In this document: piece after piece, positions 44,398 to 53,220 of the stretch
How the letters are laid out: every line of letters begins with the position of its first letter
Numbering within the stretch: the stretch's first letter is position 1
Assembly: GCF_900044055.2 (NCBI RefSeq)
Contig: NZ_FCOX02000042.1
Coordinates: 1 to 64,000 of the forward strand
Source of the DNA: Caballeronia calidae
Lineage (GTDB): Bacteria > Pseudomonadota > Gammaproteobacteria > Burkholderiales > Burkholderiaceae
DNA: 64,000 nucleotides
Direction: 5' to 3'
Notes under the pieces: generated by a model
What the model was told of the DNA's origin: nothing
The model's database searches: none
What the model saw: the letters and a program-made list of their open reading frames with translations, nothing else
Translations under genes and position numbers: made by a program

Positions 44398-45396
44398 ATG
44401 CCTTACGCCAATCTAGAACCCGCTGTCACGGGTTGGATGCCCCCCGCGACGAGAGCGTCGCAAACCGAGGTCCGACAGATCGCGATCCTGCTTTTCGACG
44501 GCTTTTCCCTGCTCGGCGCGGGGATCGTCGCGGAGGTCTTCCACATGGCGAACGAGTTGTCGTCGGCGAAGTCCCGGGCGGACTGCAGCTACGACGTGCG
44601 CTTTCTGTCCGTCGAGGGCGGCAATGTCGCGTGCTCGTCGTCGGTGCGCGTGTGGACCGACGGGCTCGACGCGCGCCATTACGGCGGCTTCGATGCGCTC
44701 TTCGTCGCGGGCGGCCGCGGCGCCGAGGATGCCGCGAAGGACGATCGCATCGTCGAGTGGCTGCGCCGCGTGCAGTCGAAGACCACGGTCGTTCGTGCCA
44801 TCTCCGAAGGGCGCAAGGTGCTCGACGCCGCAGGCATCGGTCAGGCGCAGGAAGCGCAGCGCTATGGCAACGCGATGATTCATCTCGTGCGTGACGAGCA
44901 GCAGGGCGATGCGGGCGACCGTTACGAATCGATGAAGGGCGCGCTCCTCATCGTGAAGCGCGATCTGGGCATCGACGTGTCGCGCAGCGTGGCCGAGCGG
45001 CTGATGCCCGGCTCCGCCGCGAAGCTCGTGTCGATTCTCGGCGACAGCGGCGCGGCCTCCGCAGGCGACAAGATCCGCGCGGCGGCACGCTGGTTGCAGG
45101 ACAACTGCGAGCGGCCGATTTCGGTCGTCGATGCGGCGCAGGTGGCCGCGATGAGCGAGCGCAACTTCCTGCGCCGCTTCAAGATCGAAATGGGCATCAC
45201 GCCGTCCGATTACCTGCTGCAGGCGCGTCTCGCGGTGACGTGCGCGCTGCTGACCGAGTCGGAATTGCCGGTCGACAAGATCGCGCGCCGAAGCGGCATG
45301 GGCAACGGCGACCGGCTCGCCAAGATTTTCCGCAAGCGTCTTCTGATCTCGCCGACCGAGTACCGGATGCAGAGCAGGCGCGAGGCGAACGGCTGA
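44398..45396 (+). CDS. GlxA-family AraC transcriptional regulator
   Basis: The 332-residue product has a DJ-1/PfpI-like domain (RQIAILLFDGFSLLGAGIVA, then GFDALFVAGGRGAEDAA) and a C-terminal AraC pair (AAQVAAMSERNFLRRFKIEM and RKRLLISPTEYRMQSRRE). The elbow reads RAISEG, so the catalytic Cys is missing, as in its paralogues. ATG 44398 has AGAGG at 7 bases; the frame is open 285 bases further upstream, without similarity to its paralogues. It precedes manC by 145 bases in the same direction and is the best candidate regulator of the exopolysaccharide operon. Confidence 0.9.
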   Translation: MPYANLEPAVTGWMPPATRASQTEVRQIAILLFDGFSLLGAGIVAEVFHMANELSSAKSRADCSYDVRFLSVEGGNVACSSSVRVWTDGLDARHYGGFDALFVAGGRGAEDAAKDDRIVEWLRRVQSKTTVVRAISEGRKVLDAAGIGQAQEAQRYGNAMIHLVRDEQQGDAGDRYESMKGALLIVKRDLGIDVSRSVAERLMPGSAAKLVSILGDSGAASAGDKIRAAARWLQDNCERPISVVDAAQVAAMSERNFLRRFKIEMGITPSDYLLQARLAVTCALLTESELPVDKIARRSGMGNGDRLAKIFRKRLLISPTEYRMQSRREANG

Positions 45397-45541
45397 TCCG
45401 CCTGAAGTGTGAGGCGGGTCGCTGAAGCACCAACGATGGCGTAAAGCGTCGGACATTTGGCCGGACCTCAACGGTGTGGCACTTAATCATTCTCGGGCGG
45501 CATGGGCCGTTCGTATGAACATGCAGGCAGGAGTTTTCTCT

Positions 45542-47071
45542 ATGACGAATGAAGCACGCACGAAAGGTGGGGTGGCGCAGGGAGCAGCAGGTGTGGAGGC
45601 GGGCCCGGCCGTGGCGGCCGGGCCTTGCCGACGCCTCGTCCCCGTCATCCTCGCCGGCGGCTCGGGCACGCGCCTGTGGCCGATGTCGCGTGAACAATTC
45701 CCGAAGCAACTGATCGGCGTCGTCGGGCGTGACTCGTTGCTGCAGGCCACGGTCTCGCGCCTGAAGGGCTTCTCGGGCGACTTCAAGGTGGACGGCGAGC
45801 CGATCATCGTGTGCGGCGAGGAGCATCGCTTCACGACGGAAGAGCAGACGCGCGAATCCGGCGTGAATGCACGCATCATCGTCGAGCCCGCGCGCCGCGA
45901 CACCGCGCCCGCGCTCACGCTCGCGGCGCTCGCCGCGGTGAAGGACGGCGAGGACGCGATCATGGTCGCGATGCCCGCCGATCACTCCATCGCCGATATT
46001 CCCGCGCTGCATCGCGCGATCGCGATCGCGGCGGAGCATGCGGAGCGCGGCGTGATCGCGACGCTCGGCATTCCGCCGACGCGCCCCGACACCGGCTTCG
46101 GCTATATCCGCCTGGGCGCGGCGCTCGACGACGGCGCGCACAGCATCGACCGCTTCGTGGAGAAGCCCGCGGCCGAACTCGCCGCGCAATACGTCGCGGC
46201 CGGCACATATTGGTGGAACAGCGGTATCTTCGTCGTGCGCGCGAGCGTGTGGCTCGCGGCGCTGAAGCAGCTCAACGCCGACATGCATGCCGCGTGTTCG
46301 GCCGCCGCGAAGGAAGGCGAGGACGACGGCAAGTTCTTCCGTCCGCAGGCTGCGCAATTCGGCCGCGCGCCGTCCGACTCCATCGACTATGCAGTGATGG
46401 AGCACATCGGCACGCCGAGCAAGCCGTGCGACGGCGTGGTCGTGCCGCTCGTTGCGGGCTGGTCCGATCTCGGCTCGTGGGACGCGGTATGGGACGCGAT
46501 GGACAAGGACGAGTCCGGCAACGTCGCGAGCGGGCGCGTGGTGTTCGAAGGCGCGACCTCGAGCTATGCGCGCTCCGAAGGCGGACGGCTCGTCGCGTGC
46601 GTGGGCACGACCAACGTGATCGTCGTGGAGACGGACGACGCCGTGCTGGTTGCGGACCGTTCGCGCGTCCAGGACATCAAGGGGCTCGTCGCGCGCATCC
46701 GCGAGCAGCATGCGCCCGAAGCGGACACGCATCGCAAGGTGCGCCGCCCGTGGGGCTTCTACGATTCGATCGAGCACGGCGAGCGATTCCAGGTGAAGCG
46801 CATCGTGGTGTCGCCGGGCTCGAAGCTGTCGCTGCAGATGCATCACCATCGCGCGGAGCACTGGGTCGTCGTGTGCGGCACGGCGCTCGTCACGCGCGGC
46901 GAGGAGCAGTTCCTTTTGAGCGAGAACGAATCGACGTTCATTCCGCTCGGCGTGCGGCATCGCCTGGAGAACCCGGGCAAGGTGCCGCTCGAGATCATCG
47001 AGGTGCAGTCGGGCAGCTATCTCGGCGAAGACGACATCGTGCGCTTCGACGACACGTATGGACGCAACTGA
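45542..47071 (+). CDS. manC: Mannose-1-phosphate guanylyltransferase / mannose-6-phosphate isomerase
   Basis: The 509-residue bifunctional enzyme has an N-terminal nucleotidyltransferase domain starting PVILAGGSGTRLWPMSREQF, with ILVEPARRDTAPA-like text (IVEPARRDTAPALTLAALAA) and YWWNSGIFVVRA. The C-terminal cupin isomerase domain from about 395 has RPWGFYDSIEHGERFQVKRI and LQMHHHRAEHWVVV. It makes GDP-mannose. ATG 45542 has AGGCAGGAG upstream; two earlier ATGs (45515, 45521) are in frame. It starts the exopolysaccharide run and corresponds in position to bceA of cepacian clusters. Confidence 0.95.
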   Translation: MTNEARTKGGVAQGAAGVEAGPAVAAGPCRRLVPVILAGGSGTRLWPMSREQFPKQLIGVVGRDSLLQATVSRLKGFSGDFKVDGEPIIVCGEEHRFTTEEQTRESGVNARIIVEPARRDTAPALTLAALAAVKDGEDAIMVAMPADHSIADIPALHRAIAIAAEHAERGVIATLGIPPTRPDTGFGYIRLGAALDDGAHSIDRFVEKPAAELAAQYVAAGTYWWNSGIFVVRASVWLAALKQLNADMHAACSAAAKEGEDDGKFFRPQAAQFGRAPSDSIDYAVMEHIGTPSKPCDGVVVPLVAGWSDLGSWDAVWDAMDKDESGNVASGRVVFEGATSSYARSEGGRLVACVGTTNVIVVETDDAVLVADRSRVQDIKGLVARIREQHAPEADTHRKVRRPWGFYDSIEHGERFQVKRIVVSPGSKLSLQMHHHRAEHWVVVCGTALVTRGEEQFLLSENESTFIPLGVRHRLENPGKVPLEIIEVQSGSYLGEDDIVRFDDTYGRN

Positions 47072-47211
47072 TGTTCGCAAAGCAACGGCACGACGCGTAA
47101 AAACAGAAGAAACTTCTTTGCAGCGCGACTTTTGATCGCAAAAGACGGGTTGACGCGAGGGAGGAGACCAAAAGAGGCAGTACAGGGCTGATTGCGTTCC
47201 GGGGAAATGAC

Positions 47212-48591
47212 ATGCGCGATTTACAAGGATTGCTCGCGCGCCTGTTCGACGTCTTGATGATCGTCGGCGGCGCTGCGGTGGCATCGCAGATCAGGTTCGA
47301 GTACATCGAGGCTCACAGCTACTCGATGGCGTTCGTCGCATTCGCGGCGGCGTTCTCGCTCGCTCTCTTTCCCGGCTTCGGCGTCTATCAGTCGTGGCGC
47401 GGCCGCAGCAAGCTCCAGCTTGCCTGTCAGGTCTCGCTCGGCTGGCTCGTCGTGCAGGGCTGCGCGCTCGCGCTGATGTTCTCGCTGCATCGGCTCGATT
47501 ACGTCTCGCGCCTCTGGTTCGCCTACTGGACCGCGATGTCCGGCGGCCTCATGATCGCCGGGCGTCTCATCATGCACGTGATCCTCGCGCGCATGCGCAA
47601 TGCCGGCATGAACCTGCACGAGGTGGCGGTGGTCGGCTGCGGCAGACATTGCGATTCGGTCCTGCGCAAGATCGAACGCTCGCAGGACACGGGCTTTCGC
47701 GTGAACGCCGTATTCGATGCGGCACCCGGCAAGGCGCGCCTGAACACGCGCGTGCCGGTCTTCGATGACTTCGACGCCTTCATCGACTTCGTGCGCACGC
47801 GCAACGTGCACGAAGTATGGCTCGCGCTGCCGCTTTCCGAGGAGCGCACGATCCTGCGGTTCGTGAACGAATTCCGCAACGATCTCGTCAACGTGCGCTT
47901 CATTCCCGACGTGCGCAGCCTCGCGCTGTTCGAAAGCGGCGTCACGGACCTGCTCGGCCAGCCCGCGATCAATCTCGTCGCGTCGCCGATGTCGCAGTCC
48001 GCGCAGTTGCAGAAGGAAATCTTCGACCGCGTGTTCGCGCTCGGCGCGATCATCGCCATCTCGCCGCTGCTGATCAGCATCGCCCTCGCGATCAAGCTGA
48101 CGTCGCGCGGGCCCGTGTTCTTCACGCAACGTCGCAAGGGCGCGGACGGCCGCGTCTTCACCATCTACAAGTTCCGTTCGATGCGCCTGCACACGGAACA
48201 GGCTGGAGTGCTCCGCCAGGCCACGCGCAACGATCCGCGCGTGACCCGCATCGGGGCGTTCCTGCGCCGTACCAGCCTCGATGAGCTGCCGCAGTTCTTC
48301 AACGTTCTGCGCGGCGACATGTCGGTCGTGGGCCCGCGTCCACACGCGCTCGAACATGACGATCTGTATCAGAAGGTCGTATCGGGGTACATCCATCGTT
48401 ACCGGATCAAGCCAGGCATCACCGGCTGGGCCCAGGTCAACGGTTTTCGTGGGGAAACGGATCGGATCGAAAAGATGGAAGGACGCGTCGCTCACGATTT
48501 GTACTACCTGGGTAACTGGTCGTTCGGACTCGATATGAGAATCATCGCCGCAACGATCTTCAAGGGACTACGCCACACCAACGCTTACTGA
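47212..48591 (+). CDS. WcaJ/BceB-type undecaprenyl-phosphate glucose phosphotransferase
   Basis: The 459-residue PHPT-family initiating enzyme has four N-terminal membrane helices (about 10-130) and a central Rossmann-like domain (VAVVGCGRHCDSVLRKIE). The next membrane helix/hairpin is near 275-300 (IFDRVFALGAIIAISPLLIS). The catalytic C-terminal domain has FFTQRRKGADGRVFTIYKFR, RRTSLDELPQFFNVLRGDMS and VVGPRPHAL. It moves glucose-1-phosphate to the lipid carrier. GGGGA precedes ATG. Its stop overlaps an upstream ATG of the wza gene, so the genes are coupled. Confidence 0.93.
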   Translation: MRDLQGLLARLFDVLMIVGGAAVASQIRFEYIEAHSYSMAFVAFAAAFSLALFPGFGVYQSWRGRSKLQLACQVSLGWLVVQGCALALMFSLHRLDYVSRLWFAYWTAMSGGLMIAGRLIMHVILARMRNAGMNLHEVAVVGCGRHCDSVLRKIERSQDTGFRVNAVFDAAPGKARLNTRVPVFDDFDAFIDFVRTRNVHEVWLALPLSEERTILRFVNEFRNDLVNVRFIPDVRSLALFESGVTDLLGQPAINLVASPMSQSAQLQKEIFDRVFALGAIIAISPLLISIALAIKLTSRGPVFFTQRRKGADGRVFTIYKFRSMRLHTEQAGVLRQATRNDPRVTRIGAFLRRTSLDELPQFFNVLRGDMSVVGPRPHALEHDDLYQKVVSGYIHRYRIKPGITGWAQVNGFRGETDRIEKMEGRVAHDLYYLGNWSFGLDMRIIAATIFKGLRHTNAY

Positions 48592-48608
48592 TGCAGGGGA
48601 CGACCATC

Positions 48609-49796
48609 ATGCACAACCAACAACAACCGGGCACCACCTCCATGGCCGCCAATACCAACGTGTCGCGCATCTTCCGCCTCACGAGCCTGGCTGCGGCAGC
48701 TTCCTTTTCCGTGATCCTCACGGGTTGCGGGCTCGCGCCGGGCATGCGCATGGAGACGCCGGCGCAGCTCGTCGAAACGTCGAATGACCAGGGCGATCCG
48801 GCGACCACGACCAACATTCCGATCACGACGATCGATGCTGCGCTCGTGAAGAAGATGCGCACCGCGCAGCCGTCTGCCACGAACGATCCGAACGCGGTGC
48901 TCTACGGCAAGCCGGGGCCGTACAAGCTCGGCGTCGGCGACGTGCTGCAGATCACGGTGTGGGATCACCCCGAGCTCGTCGCCGCGCTCGGCCAGCCGCC
49001 GAACCAGACGCGCACGTCGGACGCCGCGCCGGGCTTCGTCGTCGATGCGGACGGCAATCTGCAGTTCCCGTACGTGAACAGGTCGCTGCATGTGGCGGGC
49101 AAGACCGAGACGCAGGTACAGCGCGAGCTGTACAACGAGCTTTCGAAGGTCTTCGTGAAGCCGCAGGTGACGGTGCGTGTCGCGTCGTTCCGCGCGTCGC
49201 AGGTGTATATCGACGGCGACGTGCGTACGCCGGGCTCGCAGCAGATCAACGACATTCCGATGACGCTCACCGAGGCGATCGGCCGCGCGGGCGGATTCGC
49301 GCCGACGGCTGACCAGAGCCGCGTCACGCTGATCCGCGATGGCGTCACGTACAAGATCAACATGGCCGGCATGACCGCGAAGGGCCACAGCCCGTCGGAC
49401 ATCATGCTCAAGCCGGGCGACGCGCTGCGTGTCGATGCGCGCGACGAGAACGGCGTCTACGTGATGGGCGAAGTGACGCGTCCGGCCACGGTCATCCCGA
49501 TGCGCAGCGGCAGGCTCTCGCTCTCGGACGCGATTTCGCAGGCGGGCAGCTTCAACGCCGAGACGTCCGATCCGAAGCAGCTCTACGTGATCCGCAACGG
49601 CCAGACCGACAACCCGGAGGTGTATCACCTGGATGCGCGCTCGCCGGTGTCGATGCTGCTCGCGAACAACTTCGAGCTGCAGCCGCATGACGTCGTCTAC
49701 GTGGACAACAACGGGCTCGTCCGCTTCTCGCGCGTGTTGAACCTGTTGCTGCCGGCGATCAACGCGGGTCTGACGGCCGCGGTGCTGACGAAGTAA
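48609..49796 (+). CDS. wza: Wza-type outer-membrane polysaccharide export lipoprotein
   Basis: The 395-residue lipoprotein has a signal with lipobox ILTGC (Cys at residue 40). The polysaccharide-export domain reads YKLGVGDVLQITVWDHPEL, with FVVDADGNLQFPYVNRSLHV, and two SLBB domains follow (QVYIDGDVRTPGSQQIND and GVYVMGEVTRPATVIPMRS). The C-terminal amphipathic helix that forms the Wza pore is likely in SRVLNLLLPAINAGLTAAVL. The start is either ATG 48609 (with AGGGGA upstream) or ATG 48642, which gives a more usual signal length. It acts with the adjacent Wzc kinase. Confidence 0.94.
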   Translation: MHNQQQPGTTSMAANTNVSRIFRLTSLAAAASFSVILTGCGLAPGMRMETPAQLVETSNDQGDPATTTNIPITTIDAALVKKMRTAQPSATNDPNAVLYGKPGPYKLGVGDVLQITVWDHPELVAALGQPPNQTRTSDAAPGFVVDADGNLQFPYVNRSLHVAGKTETQVQRELYNELSKVFVKPQVTVRVASFRASQVYIDGDVRTPGSQQINDIPMTLTEAIGRAGGFAPTADQSRVTLIRDGVTYKINMAGMTAKGHSPSDIMLKPGDALRVDARDENGVYVMGEVTRPATVIPMRSGRLSLSDAISQAGSFNAETSDPKQLYVIRNGQTDNPEVYHLDARSPVSMLLANNFELQPHDVVYVDNNGLVRFSRVLNLLLPAINAGLTAAVLTK

Positions 49797-49883
49797 CAGA
49801 AGTAAAGGCAGGCGTCTGACCGGCGCGCGCGGGGGCGCGCCGGAGAATTGTTCGACTTAAAAAATAGACAAGCGAGCGATACC

Positions 49884-52118
49884 ATGGCGATGAACTTCGA
49901 TAGTCGATACACGGACGTATCGACAGGCGACGAATTGCGGTTGTCCGACTATCTCGCGGCCGTGATGGGCAACTGGAAGCTCGTGACAGTCGTCATGCTC
50001 GCCGTGGTCGCGCTCGGAACCGCCTATGCATTCATCGCGACGCCGACCTACAAGGCGGACGCGATGATCCAGGTGGAAGAGGCCAGCAACAACACGAATA
50101 CCAGCGCGAACGCCGGCGCCAAGACGGCGCAGCCCGTCCCGCAGATGCCGGAAGCGAAGTCGCTCACCGCCGCGCAGATCGAGCTGTTGCGCTCGCGCCT
50201 CGTCATCGACGACACGGTGCGGCGGCTGCATCTCGACATCGGCGCGTCGCCGCGTTCGTTTCCTGTCGTCGGCGGGCTGGTCGGCAGCGTGTTCTCCATG
50301 CTCAACAGGCCGGTGCCGCCGGGCTATCTGTCGCGCTTCGCATGGGGCGGCGAGCAGATCGACGTGCCGCTCTTCGAGACGCCGAAGGATCTCTACGACA
50401 GGAAGTTCACGATCGTCGCGGGAGAAAACGGCACCTACGCGCTGAACGCCCCGGACGGCGTCGCGATCCTCACGGGCCACGTCGGCCGCGAAGTGTCCGG
50501 CACGACCGCGCAAGGCCCGGTGACGTTGAAGGTCGACAAGCTCGTCGGCCATCCCGGCGTGCAGTTCGAGTTGCAGCGCTTTTCGACGCCCACCACGATC
50601 GACCGTCTGCAGCAGCGGCTGACCGTGGCGGAGACCGCATTGCAGTCGGGCATCATCGGCGTATCGCTGGAAGGTGGCAATCCGAAGCAGATCGCGGAGA
50701 TCGTCAATAACATCGCGAATCGCTACGTGCAGCAGGATGCGTCCAGGCGCACGGCCGAGTCGGAGCATACGCTCGCGTTTCTGGAGCAGCAGCTGCCGGT
50801 CGCGAAGAAGCAGCTCGACGAAGCCGAACAGCGCTACAGCGCATTCCGCAACAAGCAGGGCTCGGTGGATCTCAACGAGGAAAGCCGTCTGCTCCTGCAG
50901 CAGATCGTCGACAACAAGACGAAGCTCACCGACCTCCAGCAGCAGCGCGCGGAACTCGGGTTGCGCTTCACGGCGAATCACCCTTCGGTGCAGGCGCTCG
51001 ATGCGCAGATCGCCGCGCTCACCAACGCGCAGACCCGCCTTGGCAAGAGCGTGTCGACGCTGCCCGATACCGAGCAGACCGCGCTGCGCTACATGCGCGA
51101 CGTGCGCGTCAACACCGAGTTGTACACGAACCTCGTGAGCAGCACGCAGCAGTTGCGCATCGCGAAGGCGGGGCAGGTGGGCAACGTGCGCATCGTCGAT
51201 CTCGCGCAGGTCCCCGACGATCCCGTGCGCCCGAAGCGCGCGCTCGTGATCCTGATCTCGGCGGGCATCGGCCTCGTGCTCGGCATCATCGTCGCGTTCA
51301 TCCGCAAGTCGCTCTATGGCGGCGTGGAGCGCCCGGAAGAAATCGAACGGCAACTCGGCACGCGCGTCTTCGCGATCGTGCCGCGCAGTACGCAGCAGCT
51401 TCGCCTGCAGCGCCAGGTCGGGCTGCGCCGGGAAGGGCTGCACGTGCTCGCCGCGCAGGCGCCGGAAGATGCCGCGGTCGAGGGCATCCGCACGCTGCGC
51501 ACGTCGCTGCAACTGCAACTCGGCGATGCGCGCAACAACGTCGTGATGCTCACGGGCTCGCGCCCCGAAGCGGGCAAGTCGTTCCTTTCGGCGAACCTCG
51601 CGACGCTCGTCGCCTCGACGAGAAAGCGCGTGCTCCTGATCGACGGCGACATGCGCCGCGGCGACATCCATTCGCATTTCGGCGTGCGCCATTCGCCCGG
51701 CCTCTCCGACGTGCTGATGGGCGCCGACCCGATGAGCACGATCCTGCACGACGTGCTGCCCGGCGTCGATCTCATTCCAAAAGGCTCGCTGCCTTCGCAT
51801 CCCGCGGAGCTGCTCGCGAGCGACCGGCTGGGTGAAATTCTCGGCGAGCTCAGGCAGCTCTACGATGTCGTCGTCATCGACACGCCGCCGGTGCTCGCCG
51901 TGACCGACGCGACGGTGATCGGCAGGCACGCGGGCACGAGCCTGCTCGTCGTGCGGCACGGCAAGAACCAGGTGCAGGAAATCGGCGAAACGATGAAGCG
52001 CCTGTATCACGGCGGCGTGCACATGAAAGGCGTGCTGCTCACGGATGTTCCGCAATCGAAGGTGTTGATGGGAAACACCTACGCCGGTTACTACGGCTAC
52101 GAAAGCATCGCGGAATAG
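49884..52118 (+). CDS. wzc: Wzc-type tyrosine autokinase / polysaccharide co-polymerase
   Basis: The 744-residue BY-kinase has two membrane helices (about 35-55 and 445-465) enclosing a periplasmic coiled-coil Wzz domain. A cytosolic kinase domain follows with Walker A SRPEAGKS (near 556), Walker A' LLIDGDMRRGD (near 584) and Walker B VVVIDTPPVLAVTD. The C-terminal tail NTYAGYYGYESIAE is the tyrosine cluster that is phosphorylated. It controls chain length and export with Wza. No tyrosine phosphatase gene (Wzb/BceD) is adjacent, which is unusual. A terminator follows. Confidence 0.95.
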   Translation: MAMNFDSRYTDVSTGDELRLSDYLAAVMGNWKLVTVVMLAVVALGTAYAFIATPTYKADAMIQVEEASNNTNTSANAGAKTAQPVPQMPEAKSLTAAQIELLRSRLVIDDTVRRLHLDIGASPRSFPVVGGLVGSVFSMLNRPVPPGYLSRFAWGGEQIDVPLFETPKDLYDRKFTIVAGENGTYALNAPDGVAILTGHVGREVSGTTAQGPVTLKVDKLVGHPGVQFELQRFSTPTTIDRLQQRLTVAETALQSGIIGVSLEGGNPKQIAEIVNNIANRYVQQDASRRTAESEHTLAFLEQQLPVAKKQLDEAEQRYSAFRNKQGSVDLNEESRLLLQQIVDNKTKLTDLQQQRAELGLRFTANHPSVQALDAQIAALTNAQTRLGKSVSTLPDTEQTALRYMRDVRVNTELYTNLVSSTQQLRIAKAGQVGNVRIVDLAQVPDDPVRPKRALVILISAGIGLVLGIIVAFIRKSLYGGVERPEEIERQLGTRVFAIVPRSTQQLRLQRQVGLRREGLHVLAAQAPEDAAVEGIRTLRTSLQLQLGDARNNVVMLTGSRPEAGKSFLSANLATLVASTRKRVLLIDGDMRRGDIHSHFGVRHSPGLSDVLMGADPMSTILHDVLPGVDLIPKGSLPSHPAELLASDRLGEILGELRQLYDVVVIDTPPVLAVTDATVIGRHAGTSLLVVRHGKNQVQEIGETMKRLYHGGVHMKGVLLTDVPQSKVLMGNTYAGYYGYESIAE

Positions 52119-52136
52119 GGCATCGCCGCAGGGTCG

Positions 52137-52162
52137 AAGCCGGGGCGCGTCCCCGGCTTTTT
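52137..52162 (+). terminator. Rho-independent terminator after wzc
   Basis: A 9-bp stem AAGCCGGGG/CCCCGGCTT with a CGCGT loop is followed by a T run, 19 bases after the wzc stop. It ends the manC-wzc transcript. Confidence 0.9.
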
Positions 52163-52176
52163 CATTGTCGGCGAGT

Positions 52177-52503
52177 TCAATACGGCGACTTGTAGATGTC
52201 GCGCGCGCGCGCCGCGTTCGACACGGGCGGCTTCAGGCCCGGGGGCGCCGGATAGAGCGTCGCCGCTGCGCTTCGGGGCATCATCATCGACTTCGCGTCC
52301 GCGTTGCGTGCGCCCGGACGCAGCCGCGCGCCGCCCGCGGGATTCCCCACGTAGCCGTTCTGTTGCGCGAGCAACGCGTCCATCGACGATACGTCGCCGG
52401 CCAGATCCGTTTGCGCGTGCGCAGCGGACGCCGCGGCCAGCGCGCACGGCGCGAGAACGGTCATGGCGAGCGACAGGAGCGCCGTGCGCAGCTCGTGTTT
52501 CAT
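52177..52503 (-). CDS. Small secreted hypothetical protein (108 aa)
   Basis: A signal peptide (residues 1-30, LSLAMTVLAPCALAAASAAH then AQ) is followed by a short, Pro/Ala/Arg-rich, probably disordered mature part. It includes SSMDALLAQQNGYVGNPAGG near 40 and MMMPRSAAATLYPAPPGLKP. GGAGG precedes ATG 52503. No known domain. Likely periplasmic; its role in the locus is unknown. Confidence 0.65.
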   Translation of the reverse strand: MKHELRTALLSLAMTVLAPCALAAASAAHAQTDLAGDVSSMDALLAQQNGYVGNPAGGARLRPGARNADAKSMMMPRSAAATLYPAPPGLKPPVSNAARARDIYKSPY

Positions 52504-52742
52504 GGATGCCTCCGGGTTGTCGCGGTCAGTCATCGGGTTTGAGAAAGCGGCGCTTTCGAAACGCTCCGGCCTGCGAGCCGCGCATGAGAACAGGATATTG
52601 CGCACCCGTGCGGGACGACGCCAAAAGTCATGCGGATACGGCCATTCGTGCCGGCGGGCACGCCATGAGGAGGCGTTTCCCGCGAGGCGCAGGCGGGCGT
52701 CGTTATAATCGCCGTCCGACCTGATTTTTAGGCTGTCCGCCC

Positions 52743-53201
52743 GTGAAAAAGCTCATCGCTCTCGCAGTCGCATCGATCGTCCTCACCGCGTGCTCGTCCG
52801 CCGAAAAGGAGCAGCAAAAGGAACGCACGTTCCTGCTCTCGCAGCAGTCGCTCGACACGGCGCAACGCAACGCGACCGTCGCATGCCGCGACGCCGCGCA
52901 ATGCGACGCGGCCTGGAAGCTCACGAAGACTTACGTCGAGCAGAACTCGAAGGAACGCCTTACACGTGCCGACGATGCCGCGATCGAAACGGACGTGCCT
53001 TCGGGTTCCGGCAAGCCGGTGTTCTCGGCGACGCGCGTGGCCAACGGCAACGGCGCGACCATTTCGCTCTTCGCGCAATGCAAGGGCATGTTCGGCGACG
53101 AGCGCGCGCGAGGCTCCGATTTCGACGACTGCGCGACGAAGATCATCGCCGTGCAGAACGGTTTCGCGCCGTATCTGCGGGCGCATTTGCCCGCGCAGTG
53201 A
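52743..53201 (+). CDS. Hypothetical lipoprotein (152 aa)
   Basis: The N-terminus MKKLIALAVASIVLTACSS is a lipoprotein signal with lipobox LTAC (Cys17). The mature protein has four or five cysteines in CRDAAQCDAAW, CKGMFG and DDCATK, suggesting disulphides, and helical segments. The family is known to me only as a short conserved lipoprotein of Burkholderiaceae with no assigned function. It is a single gene between wzc and the polymerase gene. Confidence 0.75.
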   Translation: MKKLIALAVASIVLTACSSAEKEQQKERTFLLSQQSLDTAQRNATVACRDAAQCDAAWKLTKTYVEQNSKERLTRADDAAIETDVPSGSGKPVFSATRVANGNGATISLFAQCKGMFGDERARGSDFDDCATKIIAVQNGFAPYLRAHLPAQ

Positions 53202-53220
53202 ACGACGCGCCAGGCCCGGA

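Noticed and set aside
45477..45494. Possible sigma-54 promoter upstream of manC (TGGCAC followed by ATTC)
   Set aside because: The -24 element is good, but the -12 GC dinucleotide is missing at the required spacing.
47129..47144. Short inverted repeat CTTTTG/CAAAAG upstream of the WcaJ-type gene
   Set aside because: The 6-bp arms with a 4-base spacer are too short to separate from chance, and there is no T tract.
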